A stretch of 53,245 nt of DNA from Chryseobacterium sp. BGARF1 (GTDB taxonomy: Bacteria; Bacteroidota; Bacteroidia; Flavobacteriales; Weeksellaceae): positions 1 through 53,245 of the forward strand of contig NZ_LELA01000050.1 of NCBI RefSeq assembly GCF_001677955.1. The letters run 5' to 3'. Position numbers and translations under genes: made by a program. The notes under the pieces are model-generated. The model did no database searches. It was not told where the DNA came from and was given only the letters and a program-made list of their open reading frames with translations. Positions 34,679 through 44,474 of the stretch are shown piece by piece (position 1 is the first letter of the stretch; each line of letters opens with the position of its first letter).

Positions 34679-37600
34679 ATGTTTCAAAAAACTATAATTT
34701 CAAAATATCTTAAAAATCAAAATGGAAAGAATGTTACACAAAGGTGGGATCTGTTCAAAGCTCATTTTAATCATCCTGAAATTCAATCAAACATCAGACA
34801 GTCCAAAGAAGAACAATATCAAGGGGAGTTCTTAATTGACCTTTTTGTAAATATCTTGGGTTATACCAAAAACCCTACACCCAACTATAATCTTACTACA
34901 GAATATAAAAATGTAAAAGACAGCAAAAAAGCTGATGGTGCTATTGTTATCAATAATTCAGTAACTGCGATTATTGAATTAAAAGGTACTAAAACAACTG
35001 ATCTCTCAAAAATTGAAGAACAGGCTTTTGGGTACAAAAACAACCAGACGGATTGTAAATACATTATTACTTCAAATTTTGAGAAACTAAGATTATATAT
35101 AGATAATGCCATTGAGCATTTAGAATTCAATTTATTTGAACTTACATTTGACGAGTTCCAGCTTCTTTATTTATGTTTGGCTTATGAGAATATTTCTGTG
35201 GATGTTCCTGCAAAGATGAAAGCTGAATCTCTGAGCCAAGAAGATGCAATAACAAAAAAGTTATATAAAGATTATTCGGTTTTCAAGAGACAACTATTTC
35301 AGAACTTAGTTGAGCTTAATCCGCAGTATGACCAACTAGAGTTGTTCAAAAAATCTCAGAAATTATTAGACCGATTACTTTTCTTATTTTTTGGGGAAGA
35401 CAGAGGCTTACTTCCTCCAAATTCTGTAAGATTAATTGTAGAACAATGGGAAAAATTGAAGGAACTGGATGAGTGTATTCCACTTTATGAAAGATTTAAA
35501 AAATACTTTGGATATCTCAATACAGGCTTTAAAGGTAAACAATTTGATGTTTTTGCTTATAACGGAGGACTATTTAAACCGGATGATATTCTTGATAATA
35601 TAAAGATAGATGATACTTTATTACATATCCATAGTGTAAAACTTGCAGATTACGATTTTGATAGTGAAGTTGATGTAAATATTTTGGGACATATTTTTGA
35701 AAATTCTTTGAATGAATTAGATGAAGTAAAAGCCCAATTGGAAGGTCAGGAAATTGATAAATCGGAAACCAAACGTAAGAAAGATGGTGTTTTCTACACT
35801 CCAAAATACATCACCAAATATATTGTTGAAAATACAGTAGGTAAACTATGTGAGGACAAAAAAGTAGAATTTGCCATTGTGGAAGAAGAGTATTTCACCG
35901 ATAAAAAAAGACAGCAGAAAACCAAACTCACTTTACTTAGAAAACTAGATGATTACAGAGCTTGGTTGCACCAAATTACCATCATAGATCCTGCTTGTGG
36001 AAGTGGAGCATTTTTGAATGAAGCTTTAAATTTCCTGATTGTCGAACACCAATATATTGATGAATTGGAAGCCAAACTTACCGGTTCATCAATTGCTTTT
36101 ACTTATCATTCTGAAAGTATTTTGGAGAACAATCTTTTTGGTGTAGATCTGAATGAAGAATCTGTAGAAATTGCGAAATTATCTCTTTGGTTAAGGACTG
36201 CGGAACCCAGTAGGAAACTGAATAGTTTGAATGACAACATCAAATGCGGAAATTCTTTGATAGACGATCCCGAAGTTGCAGGCGACAAATCATTTAATTG
36301 GGAACAAGAATTCCCACAGGTTTTTGAGAAAGGTGGTTTTGATGTGGTGATTGGGAATCCTCCGTATGTGAAATTAGAATCAATAAAAGATGTTTCAGAA
36401 CAACTATCTAAATTAAATTATAAAACCTTTGAGAAAAGGGGTGATTTATATGTTTTATTTGTTGAAAAAGGATTTAATATTCTAAAAGAAAACGGAATAA
36501 TTTCTTTTATTATGCCGAATAAATGGCTTCAAGCAGGTTACGGTAAACCTTTACGTGAATATTTTCTTAAATTTAAAATAAATGAATTAATAGACTTCGG
36601 AGATTTACAAATATTTGAAGGAGCTACAACTTATCCTTGTATTTTTATTGCGGAGAATAAAGATGCTATCGAAAATATTGCTATTTCTGTTTTAAAGCCA
36701 GAGATGAGAAATGATTTTTATTTAAATATAGATAACAATCGGCAAATTTTTGAAACGAAATCATTTAACGGAGATACTTGGATTATTTCATCTAATAAAG
36801 ATAGAGAACTTGTCCAAAACTTAAATAATCGTTTTAAATCGTTATGTGATTTTATTAGAGGAGAAGCAAATTATGGAATTAAATTCGGTCTTACTGAAGC
36901 CTTCTTAATTGATGAATTTAAAAAAAAGGAACTAGTTAAAGAAGATGTAAAATCTCAAGAATTAATCGGTGCATTATTACGAGGACGTGATTTGAGCAAA
37001 TACAAAACTCCAAATGAAAATGATTTAGACTCAATTATTCTTGCCTATTTTGGAAGTTACAAAGTTCTTGAAACTGATTATCCAGCTTTACATAAACACA
37101 TTCTTCAGTATGAAGATAAGCTAAAAAAAAGAGGACAATGCAATGGAAGTAAAATTACCGAAACGAAGCCTTTTGAAGGACAGCATCATTGGTTGGAACT
37201 GGATAATAATCCTTCATTAGATTATTTAGCACTCTATAGAAAACCAAAAATAATGTATCAAAAATTTCAAGTTAAATCTTGCTTTATTTTTGATGAATCT
37301 GGTTTATATTGCAATGATTCAATGTGGATTATTCCTACGGAAGATAAGGGTTTGTTAGCTATTTTAAATTCTAAACTCGGTTGGTGGTTGATTTCTAAAT
37401 ATTGTACACAGATTCAAAATGGCTATCAGCTTATTTGGAAATATTTTGGACAAATACCAATTGTTGAACCTAGCGATAATTTGCGTAAGAAAGCCGACCA
37501 AATGCTTTCTCTCAACAAAGACTTACAAGAAATTTCTGCCAAATTCCAAAGAACTTGCGAAAGAAAATTTGAAAATCTAAACCAAAACAAAAAACTGCAA

Positions 37601-37828
37601 GACTGGTACAAGCTTTCATATGCAGATTTCATCAAAGAACTCACCAAACAAAAAATAAAACTCGCCCTTTCCGAAGAAGCAGAATGGGCAGATTATTTTG
37701 ACCAAGAGAAAAGTAAAGCCTTAGAAATTCAATCCAAAATTACGAGTACAGATAAAGAAATAGACCAAATGGTTTATGAACTTTATGGGCTGAGTGAGGA
37801 AGAGATTGGGATTGTGGAAAAGAGCTAG
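34679..37828 (+). CDS. Type IIG restriction-modification enzyme (Eco57I-like, single polypeptide)
   Basis: Methylates and cuts the same site with one chain. Order: N-terminal PD-(D/E)xK nuclease (D86 in KADGAIV; E100-L-K102), helical linker, DNA-adenine methylase with FYTPKYITKYI, motif I DPACGSGAF (D437) and motif IV NPPY at 560-563, then a TaqI-like target-recognition domain (IQNGYQLIWKYFGQIP). Length 1049 is typical. Absence of Brx genes argues against BREX PglX. It opens the cargo; the GHKL-nuclease gene follows after 141 bases on the same strand. Confidence 0.9.
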   Translation: MFQKTIISKYLKNQNGKNVTQRWDLFKAHFNHPEIQSNIRQSKEEQYQGEFLIDLFVNILGYTKNPTPNYNLTTEYKNVKDSKKADGAIVINNSVTAIIELKGTKTTDLSKIEEQAFGYKNNQTDCKYIITSNFEKLRLYIDNAIEHLEFNLFELTFDEFQLLYLCLAYENISVDVPAKMKAESLSQEDAITKKLYKDYSVFKRQLFQNLVELNPQYDQLELFKKSQKLLDRLLFLFFGEDRGLLPPNSVRLIVEQWEKLKELDECIPLYERFKKYFGYLNTGFKGKQFDVFAYNGGLFKPDDILDNIKIDDTLLHIHSVKLADYDFDSEVDVNILGHIFENSLNELDEVKAQLEGQEIDKSETKRKKDGVFYTPKYITKYIVENTVGKLCEDKKVEFAIVEEEYFTDKKRQQKTKLTLLRKLDDYRAWLHQITIIDPACGSGAFLNEALNFLIVEHQYIDELEAKLTGSSIAFTYHSESILENNLFGVDLNEESVEIAKLSLWLRTAEPSRKLNSLNDNIKCGNSLIDDPEVAGDKSFNWEQEFPQVFEKGGFDVVIGNPPYVKLESIKDVSEQLSKLNYKTFEKRGDLYVLFVEKGFNILKENGIISFIMPNKWLQAGYGKPLREYFLKFKINELIDFGDLQIFEGATTYPCIFIAENKDAIENIAISVLKPEMRNDFYLNIDNNRQIFETKSFNGDTWIISSNKDRELVQNLNNRFKSLCDFIRGEANYGIKFGLTEAFLIDEFKKKELVKEDVKSQELIGALLRGRDLSKYKTPNENDLDSIILAYFGSYKVLETDYPALHKHILQYEDKLKKRGQCNGSKITETKPFEGQHHWLELDNNPSLDYLALYRKPKIMYQKFQVKSCFIFDESGLYCNDSMWIIPTEDKGLLAILNSKLGWWLISKYCTQIQNGYQLIWKYFGQIPIVEPSDNLRKKADQMLSLNKDLQEISAKFQRTCERKFENLNQNKKLQDWYKLSYADFIKELTKQKIKLALSEEAEWADYFDQEKSKALEIQSKITSTDKEIDQMVYELYGLSEEEIGIVEKS

Positions 37829-37969
37829 AAATAACCATAAAAAAAATTATTAGAACCATTTTACTACGAAACTTTTTAATCTTATAAAAATTAAACCAGT
37901 AAAAAATTAGACAATTTTAAATATATTATGTCGAGGTTGACGTTGTGAAAATTAAAAAAAACTTTAACT

Positions 37970-39994
37970 ATGAGCTTGAATACTAGTTTAAGAGGAAGAC
38001 TTAGAAATACTACTTTACCACTTACCAATGCATTATTCCCTGTTTTTGAGGCTGTTGTAAATTCTATTCATTCTATTGATGAAATGAAAAAGGATGATGA
38101 GAATTATCAAGGTAAGATAATCATAAAAGTTGTCAGGTCAGGGCAAACATCTGCTTTTACTGAAGTAAAGTCTGAAATTAATGGTTTTGAGATAGTCGAT
38201 AATGGAATTGGTTTTAATGAAGCTAATTTTAAATCTTTCAAAACATTAGATTCTGATTTTAAAATAGATTTAGGAGGTAGAGGTATTGGACGATTATTGT
38301 GGTTGAAGGCTTTTAAAAGTGTCAAAATAGCAAGTGTATTTGAGGAGAAAGATGAATTATTTGAAAGAGCATTTGATTTTAATATTCAAAATGATATTTC
38401 AAATGAAAACTATGAGAAGTCAATTTCTAAAATTAGAGAAACATCCATTTCGCTTAAAGACATTCATAAAAATTATTTGGTCTATTTGCCAAAAACTATC
38501 GAAACAATTTCCCGAAATATTTTAGAACATTGTCTATGGTATTTTATCAGAACAGGTGGAGCGCCAGACATTGTAATAGTCGATGGTGATGAATCTGCTT
38601 CATTACAAAATGAATTCGATTATTTAATGATTGATGCTTCGGAAAAGGATGAATTTTATATTCATAAAGAAAAATTTGAGCTCACTCATTTAAAATTAAA
38701 ATCTACACAACAAAACCGACACGCTATTAAGTATGGTGCGGCAGATCGAGTTGTTAAAGAAGAGAGTCTCATTGGTCGAATAGTAGGTCTCTATGGATAC
38801 CTTAAAGAAAATGAAGAAAATTTCACTTATATATGCTTTGTTACCTCTAATTTTCTAACCGAAAATGTAAGTCAGGAAAGATTAAATTTCACTATTCCCG
38901 AAACTGTTGATGGAATATTCTCGGAAACTGAAATATTTTTTTCAGAAATCAGAGAAAATACATTGAATAAGGTAAAAAAATTTTTAGAGCCTTTTTTAAC
39001 AGAAAGTAAAATGGCGGGGTTAGCAAAAGTAGATTATTTTGTTGACAATAAAGCACCTCGCTATAAATCAATAATCAATAGGATTCCAAAAAATGAAATG
39101 TTTGTTGATCCTAATATTTCAGATCGTGACTTAGATTTGAAACTTCATTCTCATTTAATGACAATTGAATCTGAATTAATAGCAGAAGGACATAATTTAC
39201 TTATTCCTCAATCTATCGAAAACAAAGAGTATTACAGTAAGCGGATTGAAGAATATTTATCAAAAGCTAGCGATGTAAAGAAATATGACTTAGCCAATTA
39301 TGTTACTCATAGAAAAGTTATTCTAGATTTATTAGCCGCCGCAATTGCAAAAAATGAAGGAGGAAGTTATTCTAAAGAAGAAGTGTTGCATAAATTAATT
39401 ATGCCAATGCAAACAACAAGTGATACAACAGTATTTGAAGATAGTAATTTGTGGTTAATAGACGAAAGATTAGCTTTCCACAATTTTCTTAGTTCTGACA
39501 AAACTCTTAATTCTGCATCCATTACTAATTCAAACTCAACTAAAGAGCCTGACTTTTTAGCATTGAATGTTTACGATAATCCATTATTAGTTAATGATTC
39601 TGAATCTCTTCCTCTTGCGTCAATAACAGTTATTGAAATTAAGAGACCTATGAGAAATGATGCGAAAACTGGCGAAGAAAAAGATCCTGTAGAACAAGCA
39701 TTAGGTTACTTAAAGAGAATAAGAGATGGTAAAGTTTTAACAAAAACTGGAAGACCAATTCCAAACTCCGAAAACATTCCGGGATTTTGTTATGTAATTT
39801 GTGATTTGACCACGTCTGTAATAGAACGATGTAGTATTTTAGATTTACAGATTACATCTGATAAAATGGGATATTTTGGTTTTCACAAAACTTACAAATG
39901 TTATATCGAAGTTATATCTTATGATAGACTTCTTAATATGGCAAAGGAGAGAAATAGAGCATTTTTTGATAAATTAGGTTTACCAGCTAATTAA
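37970..39994 (+). CDS. GHKL ATPase fused to a PD-(D/E)xK-like C-terminal domain
   Basis: The N-terminal GHKL ATPase (MORC/Hsp90-like) has the N box E27-AVV-N31, G1 box D77-N-G-I-G-F and G2 box G102-G-R-G-I-G107. A helical middle follows. At the C-terminus D528 (EPDFLAL), then E556-I-K558 (VIEIKRP), and a DPVEQALGYLKRIRDGK helix fit a PD-(D/E)xK nuclease core. No family name recognised with certainty. The position directly after a type IIG enzyme and before a toxin-antitoxin pair suggests a defence effector; that is inference. ATG at 37970 is the first start. Confidence 0.75.
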   Translation: MSLNTSLRGRLRNTTLPLTNALFPVFEAVVNSIHSIDEMKKDDENYQGKIIIKVVRSGQTSAFTEVKSEINGFEIVDNGIGFNEANFKSFKTLDSDFKIDLGGRGIGRLLWLKAFKSVKIASVFEEKDELFERAFDFNIQNDISNENYEKSISKIRETSISLKDIHKNYLVYLPKTIETISRNILEHCLWYFIRTGGAPDIVIVDGDESASLQNEFDYLMIDASEKDEFYIHKEKFELTHLKLKSTQQNRHAIKYGAADRVVKEESLIGRIVGLYGYLKENEENFTYICFVTSNFLTENVSQERLNFTIPETVDGIFSETEIFFSEIRENTLNKVKKFLEPFLTESKMAGLAKVDYFVDNKAPRYKSIINRIPKNEMFVDPNISDRDLDLKLHSHLMTIESELIAEGHNLLIPQSIENKEYYSKRIEEYLSKASDVKKYDLANYVTHRKVILDLLAAAIAKNEGGSYSKEEVLHKLIMPMQTTSDTTVFEDSNLWLIDERLAFHNFLSSDKTLNSASITNSNSTKEPDFLALNVYDNPLLVNDSESLPLASITVIEIKRPMRNDAKTGEEKDPVEQALGYLKRIRDGKVLTKTGRPIPNSENIPGFCYVICDLTTSVIERCSILDLQITSDKMGYFGFHKTYKCYIEVISYDRLLNMAKERNRAFFDKLGLPAN

Positions 39995-40223
39995 ATATAA
40001 ATTTCTTATTGATGGGAAAGTGAAAAATTGTAAACTAATAAAACTCCAAAGTTGCAGTCTACTTTTAGAAAGCGATAAAAAGAGTGCTAATAGTGATAGA
40101 TTTCTTTCTGTAAGAAAAAACTGAAAATTAAAAACTTACACAACTTAAGTGATAGCTATTGTCAACATTGCCGACGTTGGAAGAAAACTAAAAACTAATA
40201 TTAAATACTATAGAAAACTTAAA

Positions 40224-41120
40224 ATGGGAATTGAAAATACGTGGTTGGGTAGAACTCAAAATCATATTTATGAACATTTTTTACCATATTGGAACGGAAT
40301 AAATACATTGCTTTTTACAATTGTTGGTATATTGTTTAGCTTAAATCGAGAAATACTATGGGGTAAAATTCATTCTAACACTCTTGGATGGATTCTTTTT
40401 ATTTTAATAATAGGATCTAGTATATGGCATATAGCTAAGCAAATTTCTAATTCAAAGACTATAGAAAAAATAGAAAAGGAAAAAGATGGAAAAATATTTT
40501 CTCTGGAAGAAGATAAAAGAATACATGATGTCACTATACAGAATCTAGAAAACAAAATTTCTAAAATCAATAATAATTCTATTGAAATTGTAGAAATTCA
40601 TTTAGCATATTTAGCTGAAAAAATGAAACTCACCAGTAATGAAAGAATTACCTTATATAAATTTATTAATGATGAATTTTATGTTTTAGGACGATTTTCT
40701 AAAAATCCAGAACTAAAAAAGAGATCTAGAAATAGTTATAAAAAGGAAGGTCTAATTTTTAAAGCCTGGCAAGAAACTAAATTTTTTAAAAATTCCGGAA
40801 TTCCTGAACCGGATAACAAAAGAAATAAATTTAAATCAGGTTATTATCGTGTAATAAGCTCATTAGCTAAAATCAATGAAGAAACGGTCTGGAATATGAA
40901 TATGAAAGGAAGAAGTTTCTACATTAAAGCATTAAAAGATATGATGAATTTAGAACAAACCTCTATCGTTGTTGTTGAAAGTAAGAATGACCGAGGATTT
41001 GAAGAAGTTGATATTGACATGGTTCTAAATCAAGATGAAGAAAAAAGGTTAGTAGCTTTTGTAGAAAAGATTGACTGGGATTTTCCGAATATAAATAAAG
41101 CTAAAGAACAAGGATTTTAA
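40224..41120 (+). CDS. Two-TM coiled-coil protein, candidate Panacea-associated toxin
   Basis: ATG at 40224 (298 residues) is preferred over the GTG at 40149, whose extra 25 residues are an unlikely basic prefix. Two membrane spans lie at about 25-41 and 53-72, followed by a coiled coil (KTIEKIEKEKDGKIFSLEEDK, in parts) and a soluble helical domain with no recognised motif. The stop is 2 bases before the Panacea-domain gene, so the two are translationally linked. Panacea antitoxins are known to neutralise diverse toxins, several of them membrane proteins. Confidence 0.65.
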   Translation: MGIENTWLGRTQNHIYEHFLPYWNGINTLLFTIVGILFSLNREILWGKIHSNTLGWILFILIIGSSIWHIAKQISNSKTIEKIEKEKDGKIFSLEEDKRIHDVTIQNLENKISKINNNSIEIVEIHLAYLAEKMKLTSNERITLYKFINDEFYVLGRFSKNPELKKRSRNSYKKEGLIFKAWQETKFFKNSGIPEPDNKRNKFKSGYYRVISSLAKINEETVWNMNMKGRSFYIKALKDMMNLEQTSIVVVESKNDRGFEEVDIDMVLNQDEEKRLVAFVEKIDWDFPNINKAKEQGF

Positions 41121-41122
41121 TT

Positions 41123-41602
41123 ATGGAAAGAGTAATAAATATTTTAGATTATTTGTATTTACAGTATCCAAATTCTAATCAATTATCTATTTCTAGAGTG
41201 ATGAAGTTACTCTACTTAATTGAGTGGCGTTTTGCAATTACGAAATTTGAGAAACTTACTGATATAGAATGGTTACAGACAGAATATGGTCCGTTTTACA
41301 AAAGCCTCAGAAGTATTTTTAATGAATCTTCTAATTTTGAAGTTTTAATTAAAATTGATGATAATAACAAAGAACAATTGGTTATTAATTTCCTTAATAA
41401 AAAAGATAATTTTAATTTAAGAAATGATACTAAAGAAGTGATTGATTTTGTAGTTTCTCATTGTCAGAATTATAGCTGGACAGAGCTTAATACTTTAGTT
41501 AATTCAACTTATGGAGTTTTGAATACTCCACAAGGACAACTTATTAATTTAGTAATGTCAGGACAGCAATACATCAAAGAGCATCAAAGAAGAAAAAAAT
41601 AA
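41123..41602 (+). CDS. Panacea (DUF4065/SocA-like) antitoxin
   Basis: The 159-residue protein has the DUF4065/Panacea fold: an N-terminal helix SRVMKLLYLIEW, the family-typical EYGPFYKSLRSIF near residue 51-63 and a helical C-terminal part (SWTELNTLVNSTYGVLNTP). Known members are hyperpromiscuous antitoxins or phage-related SocA proteins. With the two-TM protein ending just 2 bases upstream it forms a probable toxin-antitoxin pair. Confidence 0.85.
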   Translation: MERVINILDYLYLQYPNSNQLSISRVMKLLYLIEWRFAITKFEKLTDIEWLQTEYGPFYKSLRSIFNESSNFEVLIKIDDNNKEQLVINFLNKKDNFNLRNDTKEVIDFVVSHCQNYSWTELNTLVNSTYGVLNTPQGQLINLVMSGQQYIKEHQRRKK

Positions 41603-41661
41603 TTTTGATTTGTAATTACATATTAGTAAAAAAGAAGAGCGAGTAATAAAGTAAGTATCCA

Positions 41662-41805
41662 ATGAAATACACAGAATCCCAATTAGAAAAATCATTCATC
41701 CATATTTCGAAAGAAAAAGGTTATGAGCAAGTTATTGTCAAAAAGATATTATGGATAATTTATAAGAATGTTTTGGAACAGACAAAGAATTTCAAGGAGA
41801 ATTAG
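41662..41805 (+). pseudogene. Relic of a type I restriction HsdR gene (N-terminal fragment)
   Basis: A 47-codon open frame encodes MKYTESQLEKSFIHISKEKGY..., which resembles the N-terminus of HsdR (KYTESQLEKAFIELL-type start). The rest of the gene is missing and the frame decays after about residue 25. It lies just before the mcrB gene, a likely leftover of a system swapped out of the island. Confidence 0.45.
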
Positions 41806-41819
41806 GTAAATAATAATTT

Positions 41820-44474
41820 ATGGCAAACTTAGCAAAACAAGTTACAAAAGAGCAAATTACAACAGCATTAGAGTTTATCATAAAAAATGATATTAGTTTA
41901 ATAGGCTCCACTAAATATGATTTAGAATATAAAGGAAAAGCTTATCCCCCAAAAGAAATCGTTCGCAAAGCTGCGGAATTAGCTAATATATCAAATTGGG
42001 ACCAGATGAGTTTATACGGTGGTGACAGTACAAATGAACCCCTAAGAAAAATGGGATTCATTATTAAGAACAGACTTACTGTAGATATTAACCAGAGTAT
42101 TATTTCGAAGTATAAAAATATTGTTTCTGAAGATAATAAAAAGGAAATTTATAAATGGAAGCTGCTAAATTTATTTAATGATCGTCCCGATATTTCTGCG
42201 GATAATTTTACTTCTGAAATTACTTCAATTAATTATGGTAATTTAATTTACCATAATGGTATCGCTGTAAGGAATCATATGGCCAAAGAATTTCCAGAAG
42301 ATTATAGAAATGTCTTTCAAAATCTCTTCGATGAGAAACTGTCACTAGAAGACAGAATTGTAGAGTTCCAAAATAGGGTATCTGAAATCTATAAAAAGAT
42401 GGGTATGAAACTGAATCACCATCACGATGAAAGAACAATTTCTACATTCCTGACTTTTAAATATCCAGAAAAATATACACTTTACAAAAACTCTTTTTAT
42501 AAATCTTATTGTGATCTTTTAGGAATAAAGCCAGAAAGTAAAAATAAAAAATATATACACTATCTGGATTTAGTAAAGAATCTGATCGTTAATTATATCA
42601 CTAAAGATCAGGAATTACTTGATATTAAAAATAAGTTTTTAACTGATGATTGTTATCCAGATACTAATCATTTAATATTTGCTCAAGATATACTTTACCA
42701 AGTTCTTAACTCGACAGAAGAAATTGATGACTCACCAATATCATATCCAATAATGAAAAAAACAAATCAACCATTAAACCAGATATTATTTGGGCCTCCA
42801 GGAACTGGAAAAACCTATAACACTATTGATAAAGCAATTAGTATTATAAATCCAGATTTTGATCTTAACCAAAACAGAGCAATTATAAAAGAGGAATATA
42901 GTAAACTTGCCGGATCTGGGCAGATTGTATTTACGACCTTCCATCAAAGTATGAGCTATGAAGATTTTGTTGAAGGTATAAAGCCAATGATCGAAGAAGA
43001 TACACAAGGTAATAAATCAGTTATTTATGATGTTGAAGATGGTATCTTCAAGAAGATTGTAAATCAAGCGAAGAAAATCGAAAAAGTTGATAGAACAGAC
43101 ATAGATTGGAACAATGTGGATTATTACAAGATGTCCCTTGGAGGGAAAAATAACCCTCAGGAACACTCGTATTGTATTCATAATAATCTTGGGGGAATAT
43201 CTTGGGGAGGAGCCAATGATTTGTCAGAATTAGCAAAAATAAATGATTGGAGCACCTATAAAAAGAAATTTTTAGAAAAGTTTCCAGATGTTGCAGAAAA
43301 AAGTAGCTTTAATATTCAAGCATCTTTTACTTTATTTAGAATGAAAGAGGGTGATATTGTAATTGCAACAAGAGGAAACCATATTATTGATGCAATTGGG
43401 AAAGTGTCAGGTTCTTATATTTTTAATGATGAAAATCCTACAAGTCTTTCTCATTTTAGAAAAATTGATTGGTTTGCAAAAGATTTAAATTTATCACCCG
43501 AAAAGTTTTTAAAAAAGAATATATCTCAACAATCTATTTATCAGTTTTATAATGAAGATATAAAGCTTGAGTCATTTAAAGAACTTACAGCTACAAAAGA
43601 CAGTTCTGTAAAAAACTATGTTCTGATCATTGATGAAATTAATAGGGGCAATGTTTCACAGATATTTGGGGAGTTAATAACTTTAATTGAAGATAGTAAA
43701 CGTTTGGGTAAATCTGAAGAATTACAAGTTACCTTGCCTTACAGTAAAGATAAATTTGGTGTACCATCTAATCTATATATCATGGGTACAATGAATACTG
43801 CAGACCGAAGTATCGAAGCTTTGGATACAGCTTTAAGAAGACGTTTTAGTTTCGAGGAAATATCTTCTCAAGAAAATATCTTGTCTCCATCGGCAATGTA
43901 CTGTAGATTATTATGGAAATACGAAAGTGTTGGATGGGATGATCTTGAATTTGTAGAGAAGGAAACAAATTTGTTTAATTTGTTAGGAGTGTCTGAACAC
44001 TGGCATACTGAAAAAGTAAACATTTGGGATCAAATGACCAAAGCAGAAAATAAGGAATTTTATGATTATTTTTCTGAATTTCCTATTACCGGAATCAATC
44101 TGCAAACTTTATTAGAAAAAATAAATCAAAGAATTGAAATATTATTGGACAGAAATCATAAAATCGGACATTCTTATTTTATAGATGTAAATTCTGTCGA
44201 TGATTTAAAATCGGTCTTTAAAAATAATATTATTCCCTTATTACAGGAGTATTTTTATGGCGATTATGAAAAAATAGGTTGGATATTAGGCGAGGGATTT
44301 TTTGTTGAAAGAAAGCTGGATAAAAATGGGGTTTTTACAAGGTTTTTTAAACAACCTAAGCCTGAATTTGAATTAGAATATCAGTTAGCTGATTTAGATG
44401 AAATTCAGATTGAGATTGCTGTGCAAAAATTATTAGGAACATTTAAGGAAACTACTTCTACCATTGAAAACTAA
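41820..44474 (+). CDS. mcrB: McrB-type GTPase/AAA+ motor with embedded EVE/PUA-like domain
   Basis: Motor of a modification-dependent (McrBC) restriction system. Residues 1-80 are a small DNA-binding-like head (KEQITTALEFIIKN, YPPKEIVRKAAE). The AAA+ module has Walker A G325-PPGTG-K331-T332, Walker B/McrB signature LIIDEINRGNVSQIFGEL (E606 region) and GTMNTADRSIEALDTALRRRF. Between Walker A and B an insert of about 270 residues holds an EVE/PUA-like fold (residues about 430-590, GDIVIATRGNHIIDAIGKV, HFRKIDWFAK), which in relatives reads modified bases. mcrC overlaps its end by 11 bases. Confidence 0.9.
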   Translation: MANLAKQVTKEQITTALEFIIKNDISLIGSTKYDLEYKGKAYPPKEIVRKAAELANISNWDQMSLYGGDSTNEPLRKMGFIIKNRLTVDINQSIISKYKNIVSEDNKKEIYKWKLLNLFNDRPDISADNFTSEITSINYGNLIYHNGIAVRNHMAKEFPEDYRNVFQNLFDEKLSLEDRIVEFQNRVSEIYKKMGMKLNHHHDERTISTFLTFKYPEKYTLYKNSFYKSYCDLLGIKPESKNKKYIHYLDLVKNLIVNYITKDQELLDIKNKFLTDDCYPDTNHLIFAQDILYQVLNSTEEIDDSPISYPIMKKTNQPLNQILFGPPGTGKTYNTIDKAISIINPDFDLNQNRAIIKEEYSKLAGSGQIVFTTFHQSMSYEDFVEGIKPMIEEDTQGNKSVIYDVEDGIFKKIVNQAKKIEKVDRTDIDWNNVDYYKMSLGGKNNPQEHSYCIHNNLGGISWGGANDLSELAKINDWSTYKKKFLEKFPDVAEKSSFNIQASFTLFRMKEGDIVIATRGNHIIDAIGKVSGSYIFNDENPTSLSHFRKIDWFAKDLNLSPEKFLKKNISQQSIYQFYNEDIKLESFKELTATKDSSVKNYVLIIDEINRGNVSQIFGELITLIEDSKRLGKSEELQVTLPYSKDKFGVPSNLYIMGTMNTADRSIEALDTALRRRFSFEEISSQENILSPSAMYCRLLWKYESVGWDDLEFVEKETNLFNLLGVSEHWHTEKVNIWDQMTKAENKEFYDYFSEFPITGINLQTLLEKINQRIEILLDRNHKIGHSYFIDVNSVDDLKSVFKNNIIPLLQEYFYGDYEKIGWILGEGFFVERKLDKNGVFTRFFKQPKPEFELEYQLADLDEIQIEIAVQKLLGTFKETTSTIEN

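Noticed and set aside
34679..37828. BREX PglX methylase
   Set aside because: The NPPY motif is shared, but there is an N-terminal nuclease with D/E/K residues and no brxA-C, pglZ or brxL genes nearby.
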